From: Anaeramoeba flamelloides
Lineage: Eukaryota > Metamonada > Anaeramoebidae
DNA: 64,000 bases
Assembly: GCA_027625915.1 (NCBI GenBank)
Contig: JANTQA010000033.1
Location: 3,286,001 to 3,350,000 of the forward strand
Direction of reading: 5' to 3'
Shown here: positions 12,489 through 23,700 of the stretch, in pieces
Layout of the letters: each line of letters begins with the position of its first letter
Position numbering within the stretch: the stretch's first letter is position 1
Notes under the pieces: generated by a model
Told to the model about the DNA's origin: nothing
Databases searched by the model: none
What the model saw: the letters and a program-made list of their open reading frames with translations, nothing else
Program-made: the position numbers and the translations under genes

Positions 12489-13030
12489 TTAACAACATCC
12501 AGTTTTTTCTTCTTGTTTTTTTGTGTTTTCTTCGTCATATGAAATCAAACTGATTTGTGATTTTTTGTTTTTTTGTTTTTCTTCAAGTACTTTTTCTGGA
12601 ACAGATTTACAAATTAATTTGAAAAGATCTTGGATGTTAGTTCCTTCTTTTGCTGATGTTTCCATAAATTCCAAACCATTATGTTTTGCGAAATCTTCTC
12701 CTTTGCTTTTTGGGATTTGTTGGTTTTCTAAATCGATTTTATTTGCACAAACAACAACAAAAATATTTTCTGGTCCAAATTTTTTTAATTCTTCGTACCA
12801 TTCCTTCATTTTTTTAAAAGTTGAGCGAACACTAACATCATAAACAAGGATCGTTGCATCACTATCTTTGTAATACATCGTGCCAAGACCTTTTTAATTT
12901 GAATTTTAATTTGAATATTTTTTTGTTATTGTGATTTTTATTTTAAATAATAAGAATCAGAATAATTATGTGAACATTATTAATGAGGAATACATTGTTT
13001 ATATATAATTTTTTAACAAAATAAAAATTA
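12370..13030 (-). repeat. Duplicated block 1 (Rab exon 3 and flanks), copy B
   Basis: Partner of 5888-6550. Upstream of 12370 the sequence is repeat family K (TTTTAAAGTTTTA units), whereas copy A is flanked there by a LINE fragment. The duplication edge is therefore sharp. Confidence 0.85.
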
Positions 13031-16000
13031 ACCAAATGAAGATTAATTTAAATATATCTTTTAAATTAAAATGGAATTAGCCTATTTTCCATTCAAATGC
13101 ATTAGGTTTTTTTTTTTTAATTTAAGAAAGAAAATGAAAATTAAATAAATTTTTTTTTTATTTCACAAATTTAAAAAAAAAATATCCTAAATTTTTCTTG
13201 AATTTTTTGTTTATTTTAAAAATCAATAGATTTTCTCGAATTAAATTAATTCAATATTAAATAAAAATTGCCGTTAGGTTTTTCATAATTCAAAAGAATG
13301 TTGCAAAATCTTTTATTTTACTCTATTCTTTTAAATTATAGGAAAACAGCCGTTAGCTTTTCCAGGATTTAAAAGAATTGAGGAAAATCTTTTGATTTTT
13401 CTCAATTTTTTTGGATTCTGGAAAAAATTAATGAAGTTTTCTTGAGTTTTCTGTTTATTTGTAAAATCAATAGATTTTCGTTAGGTTTTTTTTACTTTAG
13501 AAATAAACAGAAAATTTTAATAAATTTTCTGTTTATTTCTAAAGTAAAAAAAACCTAGAACACTTCACAAATAAAATAGAAAACCTCAAAAAAACCTAGA
13601 ACACTTAACAAATAAAACAAAAAACCTCAAGAAAAGCACCGTTAGGTTTTTTTTTAATTTAAGAAATAAAAAGAAAATTTATTTAATTTTCTTTACATTT
13701 CAAAAATTAAAAAAAACCGCCATTATCTTTTCCAGAATTCAAAAGAATAGAGTATAATATCATTTATTTCACCCAATTCTTTTGAATTCTGGAAAACCTA
13801 GGAATTTTACAAAAGGCTAACTGGCTTTGACTGAAACAAAATTTATAATATTTTAAGGTTATGTGGCTCATATAGCATTATGGTGGAGTTAATCTTTTAG
13901 AATTAAAGATTTAAGTAAGTTTTTAAATTCTTTGAAAATTTTAATTCATATAACATGACTGAAATGTATGTGTGGAAGAAAATATTTAAAATATCAGTAA
14001 TTGCTCTGTTTGTAAATAAAAAAAAATTAAAGCAGAGTCGTTTCTTAAAATTTTCATTTTTGGGAACTTCTCAGCCTTTTCATTTTAATTTTTCACGTAA
14101 AAAGTATTTTTTAACAAAAACGGTAACATTTTGAAGTGTGAATCCACAAAAATAAAAAATCTAAAAATTGGTTTGTTGAATAATTGTTACCACATTAAAA
14201 AATTAGCCACTTTCAACGCTTGTTCCATTTTTTTTATTTTTTTTTTTTGTTTTTGTTTTTGTGAATGTTGTTACCTAAAATGCCTTTAATGTGTAAATAA
14301 ATTCGTGAAGAAAATCTTGAAAACGTAAATAAAAAATAAAATTTCAGATTGCTTAAAATCCGCTATGAAAGCATAATAAGAATGAGAGGTGGCCAAAAAA
14401 TTTTGTTCATAGCAATTTCACAACCTTATTTAGTTATTTTGTCATTCACACTCCAAAAATGTTTCCGTTTTTGTGAATCGTTTTTGAAAAAGGGAGATCA
14501 AAATATATGATATTGCCCTAATAAAAAAATTTTTTTATAACATCTATATAACATTTTTATAACAAAATTTCCTTTTACATGATCATTTTTTCAATATTTT
14601 TTTAAAAAATATTCTTGTAACAGGCTTATAACATGTTACAAATTTTATAACACATTTTATAACAAACATTTATGTTATAAAAGTTTTTATTATACAATTT
14701 TATAACATTTGAAACGTTTATAACACCTTTACAACACGTTTATAACATGTTATAAAAAACTTTTTTTATTAGGGTTGGTAATTCAAACAAAAATAAATAA
14801 GTATTTTTCACATGTCATTGTACTCATCAGTACAATAACAAAAAATTGTTTTTTTCTTTTTAATTTTTGTGATTTTATTTTTAAAATTTTTTTATGTGAA
14901 AAAATTGCGTGAATGATTCACACAAATTTGGAAATACTTTGTTTTGTTTTATGAAATTCTAGATTTTATTAAAAGTTTGTTCAAAATCTGGATATGTGTT
15001 CAGAAGGATAGTCGAAATGAATCAAAGAGTAAATAAATAAAATATATTTGAGAAGATGTGTGTTTTCAACAAGTCTTTTCTTTTTGAATATACTAAACAA
15101 GAAAGATCAAATTTCTTTCATTAAAATCTTGTTGAAATCACGAATAAAAAAAAAAAAAAAAAAAATTAATAAAAGTATGTTTTATGATTAATTTCTTCTT
15201 TATCTTCTTAACTTGGAAAGATTTGACAAATTTTATCTTCTTTCTAATTTTTTCCCTCGTTACTATTTATTATTATTTTAATTGAACTTTTTTTTGCTTA
15301 TTTTCTTTCAAAATACTATCTTCAAATAATGATATCAAACAAAACCAAAATAAAGCTTTCAAAAAAATCTTGTTCCAAATATTAACGGAAAATGAATTGA
15401 ATTTTGAAAATCAAAATCATACCTAGAAAAGATTTAATCCAAAATAATTGAATAATCTAGAAAAAAATTCAATCAGATTCAGAATTATTTTTAGTTTCAA
15501 TTTTAATGGATTATAAATGATTTTAAACAGCCCAACAAGTTCAAATAAATACATCCAAAGAATCTATATTTCGTTCGAGAAGAATTTGAAAAAATGATCC
15601 TATGTTTTTAATCAATGCTAAATTAGATGAATTGAATGTAAATTGGAATTAAAATTCATTTTGGGGATTCTTTAGAAAAAAAAAAGAGTAATTTGTTTAT
15701 CAAAAATTTGGAGAATATAATTTTTTCCGTGAAGAATTAAAAATAAAACCAGATTAAGAATAAGTAATTGTATCAAAAATTACACATAAGAACAGGAAAT
15801 AAAAAATTAATTTTGTTGAAATTTTCTTGATCAGCTTTTTTAATTTTTTGATTCTTTTGATATTCATTATATAAATAAACTAAATTCCAAAATTTTATGG
15901 TTTGGACATTTTTAATCGAGCACAGAAAGATATCAAAGACATAGATACCTGGATTACAAAAAATTAAAGAGAATAAAATCAAAGTGCAAACTGGGCACAC

Positions 16001-19000
16001 AGGCAAAAATAAACTTGATTGGGAAACTAGAACGGAGGTCACACAACACATGATCCTAAGAAGAAGGATGATTTTATCAAAAAATTGAGACACCTAAAAT
16101 TGGGCCACCTAGCTGAAGACCTGATAATGGACGAAATAGAGAGCATTGACTGGGAAAACATAGGAAAAGAGGAGATCGAGAAAAAATTCCATGAAGTTCA
16201 AATCAAATCCAATACAGGACTAAATGGACTCATCCCAAGGTGAAGAAAACTGGATGCAGAAAAAAGACCTCAAAATCAGCCAATTCCCTAAAAAAATTCA
16301 AAGAAAAACAGCCCTATTTAAACTGGAAATAATCAACTACCCTATTCAAATTAAAGTCCTTCTGTAATGGGCTGAATAGATCTACATATAGATGGGAAAA
16401 TTGAGTAGATTCCAAAATATGTCCATTATGTGAAAAGAAAGTTGATCATGTAGATCACTTCATATGGGTCTGTAAAAGAGATGAGAAAACCTGAAAACAC
16501 AAAAAAAAAAACAACTCAAAAAAATTAAAAAACTTTGACTACAATATAATATTCAATGAGGATACAGATGAATTATTGTGGGAAATGAACACAAAAGAAA
16601 TCTATATTTATACCATAGAATACTTTTTAGCCAATATGACTCAACATGTTATTCGAAAAAAGGAGCTCAAAACTAAATAACCCCTAATCGCCCACAATAC
16701 ATTTGGTTCAAAATACCTCAGGTTTCTCACACCAAGTTCATTTTTTTTTCTCTTTTTGAACTTTTTTTTTTTTTTTTTTTTTTTTTAGACTCGTTATTTT
16801 TCCCTCTTTTTTTTAAAGAAAACTAAAATTAGGTTTCAAATACTTGGAATTACTATGTTTATTTCAGACGCTCTTTGAATTGGAAGTTACAAATTTAGTC
16901 ACTTCAAAATTCTCTTATTACCAGATTAAATGATTCTTTCGTTTAATCCTTAACAGTAACAAAAAAGCAATCCAAAATTTTGGGCACATGTAAAACTGTT
17001 TAAAGAACTAGTCTTTCATTCAATTTGGAAATAATTTTGATTTTACCAACAAATTATTTCATTCTTTGACTTTTCTATTTTGCTTTCATTTCGTTTTTTC
17101 AAGTTAGGTAATCTTGTTTCGTTAGATCGGTGGAAATTTTTTAATGGTTGATAGAATGTTAATGTTGAGTTGGTTAAATTGAAAAATCACATACAATTGG
17201 TTGATGGGTATCTAACCTTTTGATCGATCAATAATTGTTGATGAAATTTCAACAAATTTATCAATACAATTTTTTTGGATGAAATTGATGGTATTGATTG
17301 GGAAAACATGGGAAAATTTGAAATAAAGAAAAAACTTCATCAAGTCCACATAAAATCAATACAAGACAAAGTAGATTCATCCAAAGAAGATGAGAACTGG
17401 AAACTAAAGAAATACCTAAAAATTAGCCAGTTTCCCGAAAACTTCAAAGAAAAACAGCACTACTTAAAATGGAAATCATCAACTACATTATTCAAACTCA
17501 AATCTTTTTGTAATGGGTTGAATAGATACATATACAGATGGGAAAAGGGAGTAAATTCTAAATTATGCCCATGCTGTAATAAAAAAGTTGATGACATAGA
17601 CCACTTTATCTGTGACTGAGAAAAATATGAGAGAACCAGGAAACACTGGAAAAAACAAATCAAAAAAATCAAAAGTTTTGACTATAACATAATAGTCAAA
17701 AAAAACACAGATGAATTATTGAGAAAAATGAACATAAAAGAAATCTATGATATTACCATAGAATATCTTTTGGCCAACATGACTCAACACGCAATTAGGA
17801 AAAAGGGGCTCAAGACAAAATAAAACCTATCAACAAATTCATTTAAACCAGAAAACTCCAGGTCTCTCACAATAATTATTTTAAACCTCTTTATTTTTTC
17901 CACTCTTCATCTTTTCTTTCTATCATTTTTTACAAATTCTTTATTTTTACTCTTTCTTGTTTTAGAAAACTAAATTAAGATTCAAATACTTCTGATGACT
18001 GTATCTTTAGATACTCTTTGAATTAGAAGTCTCAAATTTAGTCACTTCAAAATTCTCTCTTTAACAGATTAGATGAGGTTTCATCTAACCCTTAACAATA
18101 AATCAATACAATTTTTTGTTCTGCTCGCTTCATTATTTTTTGACACAAAGGTTATTTTATTTTTTCATTTAATATTTTGTTTCTTTTATTTGGATATAAA
18201 AAAGATTACTTATAAAAACATTAATAATGGGTTATTTTAAATGTGGTTTTATATTAGGTTTGGAAAAATATAATAAATTGAGGATTTTTTTGCCGATTTT
18301 TGATTTTGGGTGTTTCTGTGATGTAAAAATTTTTGGAATGGGGTTTATATTTACGAAGATCCACTCCCTTTTCATTAAAAGCACTAATGCGTTTGGGTAA
18401 AGAACTGGTTTTTTATACTGTTATTTTCCAATTAAAAAAAGAAAATTTTTACTTCAGGTTCCAAATATTATGAATTAATTATTAGCTGAAAAAACCCAAA
18501 TATCTTTCGAAAATCAATTAGAAATGATATTTTTAGACATTTATTTAATCTTTCTTATTGGACTTTGAGATAAAATTTTAAGTATGAGAATTGGATTTTT
18601 ACAGTATTACAATTTCTAATTAACTGAGGCGCTCAAAAGTGTAAAAATGTACTTACCTCATTAAAGTATCCGTATACATACAAGCAGCATGTTTGTATTT
18701 ACTTTTATTTTAAAATCAATTGATGAAAATCCGTCTCCTGTTTTATTAATAATCAAAGAACAAAATGGAATTTTTTTGTTTCAGTTTAAAAAACAGTTGA
18801 GAACAGAATTTCACCTTAGTAATTATTGAAAAAGAAAATCTTAAAAAAACACCTTCTATGGTATACTATTGTTATTGATTACAAATCTAAATTATCACTT
18901 TTTTAAAAATATATTTTTGTAAAAAAAAATTCTTTTTCTTTTTCTTTTTCTTTTGGAAAGATCCTTTGGTGTTGAGGATATTTGGTGTTGGTTTCATTCA

Positions 19001-19727
19001 AAATTAATTTCTTAAAAGCCATTAAAGAAAGGGAGTGGTGGTGGTTAATGTTGGTTTGGTAGTAAGGAATGAAAAGGTTAAAGTACAACAATGGTTTTAA
19101 AAAAGACAAAAAAAAAGAAGAAAAAAAAAAAGAAAAAAAGAAAAAAGTGAATTTTACTTCGATATCGTTCTTGTCCAGCTGAATCCCAAATTTTCAAATT
19201 GTATTTTGTTTCTCCAATTACCAAACTTTTTGTTAAAAAGCTTGCTCCAATCGTTGACTCAGTGTTAGGATCAAACTTGTCTTCAGTGAATCTTAAGGCA
19301 ATTGAAGTCTTTTTGGTTTTTATTCAAATATCGAGAAAAAAAAAAGAAAAAAAAAAAAAAAAAAAGTAAAAAGAAAATTTTTAAAGTTTGGGTCAAATGA
19401 GTTGGGGTTTTTTGTATTTTGTGTTTTGTATTTTGAAAAAAATTTAATCAAAAAAGAATTTAAATAAAGTTCAGTTCAAAGAATTCTAAAAGGGTTGAGA
19501 GTGAGATGTCTTTGCAAATTTAAATAAAATAATAAAAAGAAAAATTTGAAATCATTTCTTTTTGCAAATTAAAAAGAAAAATAAATTTGGATGGGGAAAA
19601 ACAAAGCAAATGAAAAGAAAAGTAAAAAAAAAAATAAAAAAGAAGCAATTTGGATAATGGAATTTACTTTTCCAACAGCAACGTGCCCTAAAAGTACAAT
19701 TTTTAGTTCTCGGACGAAATTTGTCAT
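12489..19727 (-). CDS. Rab5/22-like small GTPase, copy B (intact, three exons)
   Basis: Exons on the minus strand: 19727-19668 (60 nt), 19308-19158 (151 nt), 12889-12489 (401 nt), giving 612 nt and 203 aa. Phases fit: intron 1 is phase 0; intron 2 splits the Ser codon of YRS-LGTMYYK. G-box motifs in order: GHVAVGKT (P-loop), switch I TIGASF, WDSAGQE (Ser in place of the usual Thr), NKID, TSAK. The protein ends KTGCC, a di-cysteine geranylgeranylation site. Length suits a Rab. The FDPNTESTIGASFLTK switch I and LGTMYYKDSDATILVYDV favour the Rab5/21/22/31 group of early-endosome GTPases. Intron 2 is 6268 nt and full of transposon debris. The three-exon joining is my inference from phase, splice sites and family alignment. 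Confidence 0.87.
13095..13805. repeat. Foldback repeat family H, longest copy
   Basis: A mosaic of at least four nested palindromes. It includes AAAACCTCAAGAAAAGCACC, TTCTGGAAAAC/TTTTCCAGAATTCAAAAGAA pairs and mirrored AAATAAACAGAAAATTTTAA / TAAATTTTCTGTTTATTT arms. It lies within intron 2 of Rab copy B and has no open frame. Confidence 0.65.
14116..14472. mobile_element. Terminal-inverted-repeat element, 357 bp (family P)
   Basis: The left arm AAAAACGGTAACATTTTGAA plus GTGTGAAT is matched by the inverted right arm ATTCACACTCCAAAAATGTT plus TCCGTTTTT. The interior is non-coding. I see one copy only, inside intron 2 of Rab copy B. Confidence 0.55.
14516..14774. mobile_element. Terminal-inverted-repeat element, 259 bp, with repeated TTATAACA (family L)
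   Basis: The ends are CCCTAATAAAAAAATTTTTT and AAAAAACTTTTTTTATTAGG plus G, inverted repeats of about 27 bp. The interior has many copies of TTATAACA or its complement TGTTATAA in both orientations. TTG flanks both ends, so a 3-bp target duplication is possible. No coding capacity. Confidence 0.6.
15900..16965 (+). mobile_element. LINE 3' end, decayed copy 1
   Basis: From about 16122 the sequence parallels the LINE at 17.28 kb: MDEIESIDWENIGKEEIEKK-like start, CNGLNRSTYRWEN, then CPLCEKKVDHVDHFIWVCKR (Cys-X2-Cys-X8-His-X4-Cys knuckle), then the shared 3' UTR ending TTTAATCCTTAACAGTAAC. Several stops and frameshifts interrupt it. Upstream to about 15.9 kb a KCKLGTQAKINLIGKLERRS segment suggests more LINE coding sequence than in copy 2. 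A poly-T tract sits in the 3' UTR near 16766. Confidence 0.65.
17018..18352 (+). repeat. Dispersed repeat family E, copy split by a LINE
   Basis: 17018-17275 and 18102-18352 together match the reverse complement of 6575-7063. The LINE at 17276-18101 separates them. It lies in intron 2 of Rab copy B in the opposite orientation to the copy in intron 2 of Rab A. Confidence 0.65.
17276..18101 (+). mobile_element. 5'-truncated LINE, copy 2, with target-site duplication
   Basis: ATCAATACAATTTTTT occurs on both sides (17260-17275 and 18102-18117), a 16-bp target-site duplication. The coding part begins MDEIDGIDWENMGKFEIKKK and includes FCNGLNRYIYRWEKG and CPCCNKKVDDIDHFICD, a C-terminal cysteine/histidine knuckle of non-LTR elements; one stop follows, after which the frame continues to about 17820. 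The 3' UTR ends TCATCTAACCCTTAACAATA. Reverse transcriptase and endonuclease domains are absent, so it was probably dead on arrival. Confidence 0.8.
18395..18560 (+). repeat. Dispersed repeat family F, copy 1
   Basis: ATTTTCCAATTAAAAAAAG, then AAATTTTTACTTCA and GAAATGATATTTTTAGACA correspond to a similar block near 59325-59480. The element boundaries are not clear. Confidence 0.4.
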
Positions 19728-19833
19728 GAATACAAAATAAAAAGAGAAAGAATTGATTAAAAAAAAAAAATCAACGAATAAAAAGTCAAAAAATGATCAA
19801 AGAATGAAAAATAATATTTCAAAAGATCGAATA
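18930..19833 (-). repeat. Duplicated block 2 (Rab exons 1-2 and flanks), copy B
   Basis: Partner of 8850-9750. Homology stops at AAAAGATCGAATAA on the right and near TTTTTCTTTTTCTTTT on the left. The left edge is a low-complexity tract, a plausible recombination point. Confidence 0.85.
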
Positions 19834-20712
19834 ACTTTCAAAGGAAATTGACCTGAAAGTATAATACCTTAATTACCAGTAAAAATATTTGTGGTGTGTT
19901 TGAATCTTATTAATAATTTCAAAATATAAGTTGATGAATTATGGAAGTGAAGTTGAGTGGTGAGTTTTTTTTTAAATAACAGTAAAAGTCTGGAAAATAT
20001 ATTGAATTCCTGAATAAACAGAAAATATTGAACAAAGTAGAAAATATAATGATGGTTTTCGAGAATTCAAAAAAATAAACAAAAATAAATAGATTTTACC
20101 CAATTCCCTTAAATTTTGGTAAAGCTATCGGAGATTTTTTTTTTATATATTTTGTTTTCCTTTTCAAAATCACTTGATTTTCTAACCAAAACAAGAATTA
20201 AAAAAAACCTAACGAAAAGTGCCGTAGAGTGTCGATGTTTTCTTGAGGTTTTCTGTTTTATTTGGTAAGTGTTCTAATTTTTTTTGAGTTTTCTATTTAT
20301 TTGTGAAGTCTTTAGGTTTTTTTTGCTTTTTAGAATAAACCGAAATTCTTTTGAATTTTTGGTTTATTTCTAAAATTAAAAAAAACCTTTTGTCAAATTG
20401 GAGGAATGGAAAACTCCTCACTTAAATAACAATAAAATAAAATAAAATAATTAATAATTTTTGAATATTTTCATAAAATCGACTGGTTTGATCAAACAAA
20501 ATGACATATTTATAAAAAAAAAAACAAATCAAAAAAAATAAATAAAAATAAAATTATTTTAATTATTCGTCGTATTATTTAATGTTGAAAAATTTATATT
20601 CAAAATAATTAACAAAAAATAAAATATTCAGATTTTTAAATCTTTTTTTTTTTTTTTGGAAAAAAGAATTAAAAAAAATCCATCAAAATAATAATAAAAA
20701 TAACAACTTTAA
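19728..20712. other. Intergenic DNA between the coiled-coil gene and Rab copy B
   Basis: Holds the short 5' flank of Rab B, a foldback repeat at 20020-20400, then AT-rich DNA with poly-A/T tracts up to the coiled-coil stop codon. No gene. Confidence 0.5.
20020..20400. repeat. Foldback repeat family H, copy 4
   Basis: GTTTTCTTGAGGTTTTCTGT followed by a TTATTTGGTAAGTGTTCTA word and AAAATTAAAAAAAACC arms match the copies at 5.1 and 13.5 kb. It lies about 310 bp downstream of the coiled-coil gene's stop. Confidence 0.55.
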
Positions 20713-23700
20713 TTATTTTTTTTTTCCGAATATATTAAATCTTCTTCTTTTTTTTATTTTCTTCTTTTCCTTTCTTGTGTTTTTTTTCTCAGATGTACTG
20801 TTACTCTTAAAATTAGATGATTTATCATTATTTTCATTTAACGTTATTTTTTCTTTTTGAAATAGCTTATTTACTTTTCGTAATTTTTTAAAAACTGGTG
20901 CGTGTGATTTAAATGCTAAAATGTTGATCATTTTCATTAAATGTGTTTGTTCCATGATTAATTTTATAATAAAACTATTCTTTTGTTCAATACCAATTCT
21001 TTTTTCGAATTCTTTTATATCCTGTTGAATGTAGCTAAGTTTAAGATTACTTCGATCCACAATTTTGCTATAGACGAGTTCAATATCTGTGTCATTTTCA
21101 GAAAGTGGTATTGATGGGTTTACATATCTTTGATTGGCCCTTTTAATTCGATCTATTAAAAAATAGAACATTTCTAAATAGAATTCATTTTTCGAAATGA
21201 TATCAAAAGTTTTGCTAATTTCATTCATTTCAGATTTGCGTTGTTCTAATTCCCTTTCTGTTTTTTTTTGAGTGGATCTTTTCACTTTGTGAACAAATTC
21301 TAAATTCTTTTTAACTTTTTTCATATCCTTATTTGCACCAACCACCTCGTTCATATTAGTTATATATTCATTTTTAAAATTCTCATCAATTAAAGTTGGC
21401 AGATCATTATTTATCATTTCCTTTGGCGGGGTAAATGTTTTTGGTTTAGTGTTTATTAATCCAATATTTTGGTTCTTTTCTTTATCGATTAATTTGTTAA
21501 TTTCAATTGGAACATGGAAATTATTTTTTTTAATCCCCTTATGTTCTGTGGATACCATAACTTCATTTGTGTCCTCACCCTTTTGTTTATTATCATAACT
21601 TTCTAATAAATTATTTTTCTGTTTATTATAGCCATTGTCATCAATATTGTTTTCATAAAGGCCGTTTATAGAGATTATTTTTTTCTTGGTATTCTCTGTG
21701 GATTCTTCTGGTTTCCGTGATCTGATTTCTCGAATTTCATTTCGTAGTTCCTTTATTAATTGATTTTTTTCTTTGCATGAAGCGTCCATTTTTTTATTTT
21801 CAATTTCCCATCTTAAATCTCTTTTTTGTAAATGGGAGATTTGTTGTTGATTAGATTGGATTTCATCATTTTTACTTTTTAAATTTTCTTGTAGAGACTC
21901 GTTTCTGGTGTTTAATTGGTTCAATTGTAGATCTTTTCCCTTCAGATCAAACAATAATTGTTTATTATTTTCATTATATTTTCTTATTTCCATCTCTTGT
22001 TCAGATACTATTTTTCTTAATTCTTGGGTGAGATTTGTTAATTTTAATTTTTGTTGAAACAGTCTTTCATTAGCGAATTTATTTTTTTCAAATTCTAATT
22101 CAATGTTTCTATATTCATTTTCTAATAATTCCTTATTTTTTTTTTCATTTTCAAATTTCTCTTTTAATTTTTTCCATTTTTCTAAAGATATATAATAATA
22201 GTTGGTTTTATCATCCTTACTACCACTTTCATTATTATTAATAACATCATTATTATTATTATTTTGATTATTTAATTTAATTTTCAATTGATTTATTTTA
22301 TTTTTGTATTTTGTAATTTTTTCAATTTTTTTATTTAATTGTTTTTTAAAATTAGTTATTTCTTCCTTCATTTTTTCGATATTATACGAACTTTTAGCCA
22401 TTTCAAGTCCACAATAATGAGTTTCATCAATTAATTGTTTTTCTATTTCTTCCAGTTGGTTAATTCTTTCTGATTTTTGTTTATAACCTAACTCTTTTTC
22501 TTTAAAGTTATTGTCTAATTTTGAATATTGACTTTTTAATTCCTCTAATTTATTTTTGATATTTTGGATTTTATTCTTTTTTTTTTTTGTTAATTCTTCA
22601 ATTTTATCTTTGAATTTATTCTCATTTTCTTTTCTTTTTTCTTCATTGTTCTCAATTATTGCTTGTAATTTCCCAATTTCAATATATTGTTTTTCCAAAT
22701 TATTTGTTAATGCTTCATTATTATCAATTAATCTTCCAATTTCGAAATTACTATGATTATTGTTTTTCATATTTGATTCATCAAAGTATTTTTTTTTGTC
22801 ACTGCTTTTATGATTATCATGGTTGTTATAAGCGTAATACTCGTTATGATTTATATTCTTTAAAGTTTTGTTTGAATTTTTTAATGCTTGTAATTCTTTT
22901 TCACTTTTTTCAATTTTGTTTTTTTCATTATTTAATTCACTCTGAAGTAATTTAAATTGGACGTCTTTTTTTAATAATTCGTTTGTTTTTTGATTAACTG
23001 AAATTTTTAATTCTTTAATTTCTTTTTGAGAATTCTTAGTAATTTTTCTTAATTTGCTTTCGAGATCGTCTATTGTTTGTTGTTCGCTTAATCTTTTACA
23101 TTTAATTGTTTTGATTTTTGTAACTAATTTCTCCATTTTGGAATTCAATTGTCTAATTTGAGATTCCTGTTCAATGTTCTCATTCCGTAATTTTTCAATT
23201 AATCTCGATTTTTCTTTCATTAGCTGATCAGATTCGTCGACGGAAATGTGGAATTTACTGATATTATTTTTTAAATTCTCAATTTCTTTTTTTAATTTGA
23301 TGCTCCGTTCACTGAATTTTTGAAGCCGCCGATTACTTTCTTTTAATTCTTCCTGTGAAGTATTTAATTTTTTTGTAAGGCTGAGGGTTTCTAATTCCCT
23401 TTGGGCCAATGTTTGATCAGATTCTTTCAATTTGACATAGAGTGTCTGTAATCGATGTTCAAAATTAACTTGCTGTAATTCATCGTCAAGCGCAGAATTG
23501 CTTGAAAATTTTGAAGCGTTTTTGACATTCAGTTCGTCAATAAAGAGATTCAATCGGTTAATTTCATCCCGTAGTTTTTTTTTTTTATCTAATTCTTGAT
23601 CAAAGGCTTCTTGTAACTGTATTTGTTCCTCTTCAATCTTTTTCCTCTTTTGTTTTTCGCTCTCCAAACTTTCGCACACTCTTTCATACCGTTCTTTGCT

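Noticed and set aside
14516-14774. Telomere-like CCCTAA/TTAGGG ends
   Set aside because: There is one copy at each end, inverted, as part of transposon termini; there is no tandem array.
15773-16093. Minus-strand 106-aa frame with Cys-rich part
   Set aside because: It lies antisense to the plus-strand LINE fragment and has no independent support.
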